Assembly (NCBI GenBank): GCA_947428535.1
Contig: CANEMG010000025.1
Coordinates: 1 to 8,996, forward strand
Length of the DNA: 8,996 bases
Reading direction: 5' to 3'
Source: an uncultured Clostridium sp.
GTDB lineage: Bacteria > Bacillota > Clostridia > TANB77 > CAG-508
Position numbers and translations under genes: made by a program. Under the pieces are notes generated by a model. That model was not told the DNA's origin. It made no database searches and saw only the letters and a list, made by a program, of their open reading frames with translations. This document shows positions 6,001 through 8,996 of this stretch, piece by piece. Each line of letters opens with the position of its first letter. The first letter of the stretch is position 1.

Positions 6001-8996
6001 TATGTTGAATTGTACTCTAATTTTGATATATTAGTAACTTTTGTAACACCATTACCATTCTTTTTCATTTTATTAGCTTCAGTTATTACTTTACTTATTG
6101 TACTTGCTCCACTAGCATTTGTTGCTGTTCCTGTTATTTTAACATTAAATAACGAACTTAACTCACTTTTACCACCGCTTCTGTTAATATAAGATCCTAA
6201 AGTTCCTTTGTTTCCATGTCCATTCTCAAATAGATATGATAAATATGCCATTCTTCCTGCTACTATTGTATCACCTGATTTTGAACCATTAATTGAACGT
6301 GTTGAATACCCAAATCCAGAATCACCATATCCAATCTTAGTATCACTTACTAAAACCCTGTCTCTACCTCCATCAGGTGCTGCTTTAACATTTACACCGT
6401 GAATACATTGAATTGATTCATAGCCATTGTTAACTTGAGCATTAGTTTGATATATAAGTCTTGATTTTAATTTATAATTATTATTAAAATAACTATTTAA
6501 ACCTGTTTTTGCAAGATCTAAAAGTATATATGAATATGTATTTATAATAAAACATAAACTTACAATTATAATTAAAGATACTATAATAATTATTTTATTT
6601 ATTAATTTTACTTTTTCTTTATTATTTTTGATTACTTTACTTACAATAAGCATCATTATGAATGCAACTGCCAAAGCAATTACTACAACTAGTATATAAT
6701 AAACTGCACCTGTTTTTATTGTTATAAGTAATTCTACCTCTGAACTATCATTACTTGGATCATAATCTGTTAATTGTAAATTATTAGTTGATTCTATTAT
6801 TTGTGCTATGTTTTTATAAACACCAGTAGCTCTATCATCCATAGATTTAGTTAATACTAAAGTTATTTCTTGTGATTCACCTGGTTCTAATAATCTTTTA
6901 TTTAAAGCAGAAGTATATATAGTATTGTTTTCATCTACTTGCCAATTAGAACTTGATTCATTGTTAAATTCTAATCCTTCAGGAATATAATCAGAAATTT
7001 GATTTACATATCCACCTACTTTTCCATTATTTGTTACTTTTACTACATATTCTACTGTTACTTTTGAAGAATTTATATATTTTGATGGAATTTCTACTTT
7101 TGTTAATCTATCTTCATCTGTAAAATTCTCTGTTTGAGTTCCTTTTTCGTTTTCTATTGTTACTTTTTTCACATATGTAGAAATACCCATATCAAAATCT
7201 GAATTCTCTTTAAGTCCAATATTTACATTAGCGTTTCTTTCAGAAATTTCAACTATATCTGATACAGCATAATCTTTTTGATTACTATTTAATGTTAATT
7301 TTCTTGCAATTACATTTGATGATTTAGAGTTTGAACTTCCAATTTCTCGATAAGATGAAACTTCATAAATATTGTTATCATAATCAAATACAACAACATA
7401 TTTTCCCTGTTCTAAGTTACTAAAAATATACTTTCCACTACCATCTGTTTTAGTAGTTTTTAATACATTTGAATCTTTTATTTGTGATGTTTCTAAACTA
7501 TCTGTTTTGAAAAGCATTACATTAATTTCATCTAATGCTTCTTCCTCTTCATATAAACCATTTTTATTACTGTCTAGCCATGCTCTACCTGAAATTGAGT
7601 ATTTTACTGTATTTGAAAGTTGTTCTACATTATTTGTAACATTTTCTTGAATATCTACATTTTGATTACTATCTATTTCTACATTAGATTCTATTTCTGA
7701 TTTATTATTATTTTTTACTTCTTCTGTATTATTTACAATACCTTCATCATTTTTTGGTGCACTTGGTAATACTAAATTAGGAGCATCTGGTACTACTATA
7801 TTTGCTTCTCCTTCAAAATCTTCTGGTTTTGTATTATTATCTTCACTATCATTTGTGGTATTATCTCCACTATTATCTGTTTGATCATCATCTGGAATGT
7901 TATCATCTGGAATACCATCATCTGGTAATGTTTTAATTTCACTTGGATCAACATATAAAATGATTTCTGCTATATCACTTATATTATCTGATGGAATCAT
8001 TTGAATTTTACTATCAATACTTGATTGTCCACTTCTTAATTCTTCAACATTAACTGTTGCATCTATATCAATACTTAATTTTTCTCCAGCTTTTAAAATT
8101 TTATAAGTGAAAATATAGTTTAGTTCTGAAAATTCCATAGTTTCTTGTGTACCATCAGGTAATGTAAGTACTGCTGAATTAAGTTTTAACCCATCATCAA
8201 TAAAATCTGTAAAGTCAACTGGTCTTTCAACAAGTCCTGTATTTTCTATAACTATATTATATTTTACATTATCACCATTTTTAACTATAGCTCCATTTTC
8301 TGGATTAGATGTATAAATTATATTGAAAAAACTTTCTGCTTGAATAACTTTTTTTACATAATCATTACTTAAATATAATTTTCCATCAATATCTGAGTTC
8401 GCACTCATTGATATAGTAGTTTCTGCTAAAGAAATATCTATACTTTCTATACCAGATGATACAATTAAATTTTTAGTTTCACCTTTTGGAAGGTTTAATA
8501 TTTTAAATGTTACCATAGTTCCTGTAGATGTATCTTGTTTAGATATATCTACATCTTCATTATAAATTCCTGTTTCTGTTAAGTTTACATCTAATAATGA
8601 TGGTAACATAACATTTACTGTTACATTTTCTAAGTCTTTATCTGCTATATTTTTTACTGCAGTATCTAAAAGTAATAAGTTTGTTGAATACAAGTTTGGA
8701 TCATTAGCTAATTCTCTACCATATGTAGTTAGAGAAAGTTCTATATCTGCATCTACAATTTTATTTTTTATTGTTTCATATTCTTTTTCTTGTATTCCAT
8801 CTGCTGAAATTGTTACTTTTCCATATACTTCTGGATTAGAAATATCTTCTAATTTTTTTACTTTTACTTGGTATGAAAATACAGTTGCTTCACCTGGATT
8901 TAAAATATCTATTTTTGAAGTTTCATAAATATGTTCTCCATTTTCATCTTCTTTCCACATACCAATTAAGTCTTCTTCTAATGTTGTACTGTTTAT
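75..8996 (-). CDS. Giant multidomain cell-surface protein with DUF11 and SdrD B-like domains, 5' end beyond window
   Basis: This is a probable surface-anchored adhesin or stalk protein; no enzymatic motif was seen and the ligand is unknown. The frame stays open for almost 9 kb in AT-rich DNA and ends at TAA (75-77). The first Met (codon at 8958-8960) is rejected as the start: twelve in-frame codons precede it to the edge, no signal peptide follows it, and translation begins inside a beta-rich domain. Visible order: DUF11-like (208-340), acidic linker (341-454), SdrD B-like (455-583), DUF11-like (588-749), two membrane segments (752-773, 790-806), unassigned region with C852, four DUF11-like repeats (1105-1712), SdrD B-like (1713-1880), unassigned stretch, divergent SdrD B-like (2278-2537), unassigned stretch, TPPTG plus membrane anchor (2912-2961). 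DUF11 and SdrD B domains are known from extracellular Gram-positive proteins, where they act as Ig-like or Cna-B-like spacers. The central hairpin is unusual and suggests a fusion of two such proteins. The frame and class are secure; the function is inferred. Confidence 0.93.
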   Translation of the reverse strand: MNSTTLEEDLIGMWKEDENGEHIYETSKIDILNPGEATVFSYQVKVKKLEDISNPEVYGKVTISADGIQEKEYETIKNKIVDADIELSLTTYGRELANDPNLYSTNLLLLDTAVKNIADKDLENVTVNVMLPSLLDVNLTETGIYNEDVDISKQDTSTGTMVTFKILNLPKGETKNLIVSSGIESIDISLAETTISMSANSDIDGKLYLSNDYVKKVIQAESFFNIIYTSNPENGAIVKNGDNVKYNIVIENTGLVERPVDFTDFIDDGLKLNSAVLTLPDGTQETMEFSELNYIFTYKILKAGEKLSIDIDATVNVEELRSGQSSIDSKIQMIPSDNISDIAEIILYVDPSEIKTLPDDGIPDDNIPDDDQTDNSGDNTTNDSEDNNTKPEDFEGEANIVVPDAPNLVLPSAPKNDEGIVNNTEEVKNNNKSEIESNVEIDSNQNVDIQENVTNNVEQLSNTVKYSISGRAWLDSNKNGLYEEEEALDEINVMLFKTDSLETSQIKDSNVLKTTKTDGSGKYIFSNLEQGKYVVVFDYDNNIYEVSSYREIGSSNSKSSNVIARKLTLNSNQKDYAVSDIVEISERNANVNIGLKENSDFDMGISTYVKKVTIENEKGTQTENFTDEDRLTKVEIPSKYINSSKVTVEYVVKVTNNGKVGGYVNQISDYIPEGLEFNNESSSNWQVDENNTIYTSALNKRLLEPGESQEITLVLTKSMDDRATGVYKNIAQIIESTNNLQLTDYDPSNDSSEVELLITIKTGAVYYILVVVIALAVAFIMMLIVSKVIKNNKEKVKLINKIIIIVSLIIIVSLCFIINTYSYILLDLAKTGLNSYFNNNYKLKSRLIYQTNAQVNNGYESIQCIHGVNVKAAPDGGRDRVLVSDTKIGYGDSGFGYSTRSINGSKSGDTIVAGRMAYLSYLFENGHGNKGTLGSYINRSGGKSELSSLFNVKITGTATNASGASTISKVITEANKMKKNGNGVTKVTNISKLEYNSTYNAFGAINAKFPSDAKLQISTNNGRSYSNYKGNVITAYGSKKFSYNNCNQKAFYIPMSALGNADLTQVKVRIVATSDFYKARILGGFESWSGGQNEVVMRGKKVSKTTKVDYTLNAIANVSVSKTVTYVRDTNNGSQTNISSGAYVDRGDRVCFTIQVINKGMPIKLDITDTYDASQYTFISSTLSGGVSSAGRLTSSALTIPKGTYTFNVWLKMKDNVRANANTNLTNTVKISNFKFTNGKPIKNVQTNRVTDSAYVRCKQYRITVSKSVDVITSAGMPKSTQNSAEVGDIIRYKILVRNNGGSASAVYGKMSYSVSEEIPQGFEFVAAGTSSGWINQSGKYVYTGTIESGQTHTLYISMRVTESLLSKQATNKTNTVTITRAFNRNNIDLIKNKYLLNSVLTSSVKVKILGYDLSISKTVTKINDGKVTDLTKCELGDKITYTIVVKNMGNTANFGNINNIVLDDTYNTNELKFLSASGNGWTKQSNTRYKYSGSITPGQSAILTMQFEVILESKKKVKITNTGTVNYATNKNGIVLTEMIPISSSASVEYQTYDIGLKKYITSVNSKAISGRDGKTNQQKYDSPVEVEKYDNVIYTIKLQNTGTTTVKNITFVDTLETGLTYKETVSMKKFNGSGALDSTTSQMAERIEGNKITYTYPGEIKPKEYFEVQLKCDITMSNMYLLNLKNELNITSVHNRNDVDLISKDLVNYTSKDNVDYVRLKNIAIGGRVWIDENRDGKMDDSEGKLSGIKVVLHDDTNKKVATTYTSADGTYKFDETNGTTDSGDESNKKMVEGGENAGRVIKATNRDDATGNYNSTSTYINYYVEFYYNGAKYISTVYAGDDGKANINKADNSIAMEYMTDSNASEYTDIRDELNSSLETIEYNTGIKGVVESEDNTKTLSYTKDKHNSTLDLTESTGISAYSFIVRSKPYNNALTNGNNINMLYFAQSGETEYLKYINLGLQTREMDLSLEEDVYNLKTTVNGIEMTYFYNQKDVNNSPFGGAYVTGGENNPINYQFKFYASDYYYKHTQYSNEEVKEYKEKTELNTEVTYKMSITNNDVKDANNVYSKIREVVNYYSPDFKAYDPNNNTKVIKVIGEDGYLHEKTLNKVEAWYEYVDKSNNKTTGEVKLSNTPIYPKHSAVNIPDDKYNTIYLSGFDNIELKQGEIINVYIKFIVDTQDGTDLSDMKLGNKDNIAEINAYSTYYPDNKPAGFVDKNSNPGNLGLKTDANKSGGTENNDIEDWSEYENDTYKTGITLSILDQNPEDPENPGTPPDSNERYKLERNIVGTVWDDARSETAGTGEAIQYIGNGIRNIGVDEKIREAASNKKKGNLGQLLLDETKDAPAKGINVKLVEMVKLQKNGEERIYEESVKAWDESVVDTRTSSDGSYRLESFIPGNYIIRFNYGESVEDVVYNGQEYKSTKYYNVDNYITSEPSSGDDVLAELEKPENSDARDDEIRRLEVIRWSEKVNNRKTEEAQKSLPEDYSEEFMKNTSMEAETVYFPVRAEKTTYDVITYTYDEYLERVNRDSRYKIENIDFGIEYRPEANVSIKEFLSRIQLTTSDGKTLADIKYDNVYEEENGVKTKNILNTVINEENSIGYENLQYLPTVEDVKGLAYLNVDEDLLQGCTVDVTYVFSVNNNSEIDRISERLYNLRYKADATGYEAYYDDTYTAAGTARNELYKNYYGNDNVEYGIKDKKTFNGTDGYYGKYLGETYYTGTVGSKDVVAELKVDKILDYVDNNMVMEASKNVEIDRHWNSITDEELMTQGLIADRLFNTVEEKNKENGEIQVKSYKKLLDAKGILYNADIRHNLAVSVDDKVSSTDDGHMNKLLSIFLKPYVSNKHESSGNIYMVASKVVAGETDTENMTYDNSAEIIQYTSVTGRVTKLGTTVGNLNMNNNPDYKEDDSAFTERVTLTPPTGLEKSKYYVSVVADEIMIIVIVVAVIIVVIVLKKNLGKISFKKFYK
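78..227 (-). other. C-terminal anchor: TPPTG motif, membrane segment, basic tail (residues 2912-2961)
   Basis: TPPTG (2912-2916) is followed by a 14-residue spacer, a pure hydrophobic stretch (2931-2947, IMIIVIVVAVIIVVIVL) and a tail with five lysines ending FKKFYK. This is the layout of a Gram-positive surface-protein anchor. The motif resembles x-P-x-T-G sortase signals but lacks the usual Leu, and the spacer before the membrane segment is longer than normal. The protein may be sortase-linked through a variant motif or may simply stay membrane-bound. Confidence 0.75.
228..1349 (-). other. Unassigned membrane-proximal region (residues 2538-2911)
   Basis: About 370 residues lie between SdrD B-like domain 3 and the anchor. 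It begins with ANVSIKEFLSRIQL and includes LQGCTVDVTYVFSVNNNSEID, a DUF11-like strand and turn. A Tyr-rich segment follows (YEAYYDDTYTAAG and YYGNDNVEYGIKD), and it ends with NMTYDNSAEIIQYTSVTGR before the TPPTG motif. The last piece resembles the final strand of a membrane-proximal spacer domain. No catalytic motif or known family could be named. Confidence 0.5.
1350..2129 (-). other. Divergent SdrD B-like domain 3 with charged insertion (residues about 2278-2537)
   Basis: IVGTVWDD (W2283) aligns with the start of the other two copies, and GINVKLVEM, SSDGSYRLESFIPGNYIIRFNYG and the closing IENIDFGIEYR match later SdrD B strands. The calcium loop is lost: DDARSETAGTGEA lacks the spaced Asp/Asn/Glu ligands. 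About 40 residues including a Lys-rich piece lie between the Trp and the next strand. A further charged segment (2432-2485) interrupts the end of the fold. It is probably a structurally altered member that no longer binds calcium. Confidence 0.7.
2130..3320 (-). other. Unassigned beta-rich stretch between SdrD B-like domains 2 and 3 (residues 1881-2277)
   Basis: About 400 residues that I cannot place in a named family. Visible pieces are SAYSFIVRSK, INLGLQTREMDLSLEED, KTELNTEVTYKMSITNND (DUF11-like strand pattern), ELKQGEIINVYIKFIVDT, and a proline-rich hinge NPEDPENPGTPPDSNE at its end. The middle resembles a DUF11 fold, with a strand, an N-N-D turn and then GEIINVYIKF. At least one more diverged spacer domain is therefore likely. 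No cysteine and no membrane segment are present. Confidence 0.5.
3321..3824 (-). other. SdrD B-like domain 2 with calcium-binding-type loop (residues 1713-1880)
   Basis: The signature IGGRVWIDENRDG (W1720) is clear. D1722, N1724, D1726, G1727, D1730 and E1733 fit the EF-hand-like pattern D-x-N-x-D-G-x-x-D-x-x-E. GIKVVLHDD and TSADGTYKFDE follow, as in the family. The domain is longer than copy 1: after a Gly/Glu-rich turn it contains a strand YINYYVEFYYNGAKYIS and closes with IEYNTGIKG. Calcium-dependent rigidity of the stalk is inferred. Confidence 0.88.
3825..5648 (-). repeat. Array of four DUF11-like repeats (residues 1105-1712)
   Basis: Four diverged copies each begin with a strand ending in a conserved Lys: VSVSK (K1110), ITVSK (K1255), LSISK (K1406) and DIGLKK (K1547). 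The spacings are 145, 151 and 141 residues. Copies 2 to 4 share an acidic G-D or Y-D followed by I-x-Y-x-I (GDIIRYKILVRN, GDKITYTIVVKN, YDNVIYTIKLQN). Copies 2 and 3 share a Trp turn followed by a Tyr strand and IESGQT or ITPGQS. Copies 2 and 4 end with NRN[ND][IV]DLI (residues 1372-1379 and 1685-1692). These are DUF11-type extracellular spacer domains. Identity between copies is low, so they are old duplications rather than a recent DNA-level repeat. Confidence 0.85.
6126..6428 (-). other. Unassigned extracellular region with Cys-Ile-His-Gly motif, possibly a degenerate thioester-type domain (residues 845-945)
   Basis: After the second membrane segment the sequence carries IQCIHG (C852) and, about 50 residues later, AGRMAYLSYLF (A905). 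Thioester domains of Gram-positive adhesins sit in this N-terminal position and pair a Cys near the start with a later Gln followed by Ala and Trp. Here the Cys side and an Ala-Tyr-Leu helix-like segment are suggestive, but no Gln-Ala-x-Trp is present. The assignment is therefore weak. The region from here to residue 1104 is rich in Ser, Asn, Gly and Lys and otherwise unrecognised. Confidence 0.3.
6543..6713 (-). other. Central membrane hairpin: anchor-like segment, Lys-rich loop, signal-like segment (residues 750-806)
   Basis: Residues 752-773 are a continuous hydrophobic stretch (AVYYILVVVIALAVAF...). A 16-residue loop with six lysines follows (774-789), then a second hydrophobic stretch (790-806, IIIIVSLIIIVSLCFII). 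The first half, preceded by IKTG, resembles a C-terminal surface-protein anchor with basic tail. The second half, KVKLINK followed by a hydrophobic core, resembles an N-terminal signal peptide or signal anchor. By the positive-inside rule the loop is cytoplasmic, so both flanking regions would be outside. I see no stop codon, convincing ribosome binding site or suitable start codon between them. Confidence 0.8.
6714..7199 (-). other. DUF11-like domain before the central membrane segments (residues 588-749)
   Basis: Starting at DFDMGISTYVKKV, this segment shows the strand VTVEYVVKVTNNG, then ISDYIPEGLEF, a Trp-containing turn (W673) and LLEPGESQEITLVL. These match, in the same order, the DUF11-like repeats of the second half. 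It ends in an acidic stretch (DYDPSNDSSEVELLI) leading directly into IKTG and a membrane segment. That is the layout expected at the C-terminus of a complete surface protein. Confidence 0.7.
7212..7598 (-). other. SdrD B-like domain 1 with calcium-binding-type loop (residues 455-583)
   Basis: The domain opens with the family signature G-R-A-W-x-D (G458, W461, D463). An EF-hand-like loop follows: D463, N465, N467, G468, E471 and E474 fit D-x-N-x-N-G-x-x-E-x-x-E. Downstream are the Cna-B/SdrD B strand motifs TKTDGSGKYIFSNL and GKYVVVFDYD, and the closing NVNIGL. SdrD B domains are known to bind calcium through such loops, which stiffens the rod; binding here is inferred from the ligand residues. 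Confidence 0.85.
7599..7940 (-). other. Acidic, Asn/Asp-rich low-complexity linker (residues 341-454)
   Basis: About 114 residues dominated by D, E, N, S, T and P separate the first DUF11-like domain from SdrD B-like domain 1. It opens with a short tandem PDD-x-I repeat, continues with runs of N, D and T, contains a proline-rich piece (VVPDAPNLVLPSAP), and ends in a Glu/Asn-rich stretch. No hydrophobic core or cysteine is present. It is probably a flexible, extended extracellular spacer, possibly polymorphic in length between strains. Confidence 0.7.
7887..7925 (-). repeat. 15-bp in-frame tandem repeat encoding PDD-x-I
   Basis: About 2.6 copies of a 15-base unit encode P-D-D-G-I, P-D-D-N-I and P-D-D (residues 346-358). 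The two complete units differ only in the codon for G or N (acc versus gtt on the plus strand). Because the unit is a multiple of three, gain or loss of copies would lengthen or shorten the linker without breaking the frame. Confidence 0.75.
7941..8339 (-). other. DUF11-like beta-sandwich domain in the N-terminal half (residues 208-340)
   Basis: The segment carries the usual DUF11 pattern. A stretch with alternating hydrophobics leads to GDNVKYNIVIENTG, followed by FTDFIDDGL and then a KAGEKLSIDIDATV strand pair. This matches the family scheme of a G-D-x-[VI]-x-[YF] strand, then N-x-G, then D-x-[ILF]-x-x-G-[LF], then a Gly-x-x-hydrophobic strand. The domain is extracellular in known proteins and serves as a spacer. 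Residues 1-207 before it are also beta-rich (for example LNPGEATVFSYQVKV) and may hold one or two more diverged copies that I cannot delimit. Confidence 0.55.

Noticed and set aside
947..6402. Several plus-strand open frames of about 60-120 codons (for example 947-1207, 2102-2464, 6010-6192)
   Set aside because: They lie wholly inside the giant minus-strand gene, translate to Leu/Phe/His/Tyr-rich sequence typical of the antisense of Lys/Asn/Glu/Asp-rich coding DNA, and form no recognisable domain.
6600..6670. An internal start codon that would make the second half a separate gene
   Set aside because: The nearest Met codons lie inside the first hydrophobic segment, no AGGAGG-like site precedes them, and no stop codon separates the halves.
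7860..7925. CRISPR-like or regulatory short repeats
   Set aside because: The repeat is a 15-bp in-frame coding repeat in a low-complexity linker, with no spacers and no conserved palindromic repeat.
8958..8960. The first in-window ATG as the true start codon
   Set aside because: The frame stays open for twelve more codons to the edge, no signal peptide follows, and translation would begin inside a beta-rich domain.
75..8996. Alternative genetic code with TGA read as tryptophan, suggested by the low GC content
   Set aside because: The frame is open under the standard code and the tryptophan codons checked are TGG, so nothing calls for a different code.

Overview
The window holds essentially one object: a very long minus-strand open reading frame that runs from its stop codon at 75-77 to the right edge (8996) and continues beyond it. 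It encodes at least 2973 residues of a giant, repetitive, cell-surface-type protein. A perfect 16-bp hairpin lies just past the stop codon (19-55). No RNA gene, mobile element, CRISPR array or second credible gene is visible. Residues below are numbered from the first in-window Met (codon 8958-8960). That Met is not the true start, because 12 more in-frame codons precede it up to the edge.

Organism: the DNA is strongly AT-rich (about 30% G+C by eye), arginine is almost always AGA, third positions are A/T, and every tryptophan is TGG, so the code looks standard. Together with DUF11 and SdrD B-like domains and positively charged C-terminal membrane anchors, this suggests a low-GC Gram-positive Firmicute, perhaps an uncultured gut Clostridia/Bacilli-type lineage. 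That placement is inference.

Layout in protein order (right to left in the window): N-terminal beta-rich region and DUF11-like domain (about 1-340); acidic, Asn-rich linker (341-454); SdrD B-like domain 1 with a calcium loop (455-583); DUF11-like domain (588-749); two adjacent hydrophobic segments joined by a Lys-rich loop (750-806); an unassigned secreted-type region with a Cys-Ile-His-Gly motif (807-1104); four DUF11-like repeats of about 145 residues (1105-1712); SdrD B-like domain 2 with a calcium loop (1713-1880); an unassigned beta-rich stretch (1881-2277); a divergent third SdrD B-like domain with a charged insertion (about 2278-2537); another unassigned stretch (2538-2911); and a TPPTG motif, membrane segment and basic tail (2912-2961).

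The main oddity is the middle. Residues 750-789 look like the C-terminal anchor of one surface protein, and 784-820 look like the N-terminal signal/anchor of a second, yet the frame is unbroken. The protein therefore reads as two surface proteins joined head to tail, with both Lys-rich segments predicted on the cytoplasmic side. Whether this is a natural fusion, a processed polyprotein or an assembly artefact cannot be decided from the window alone.
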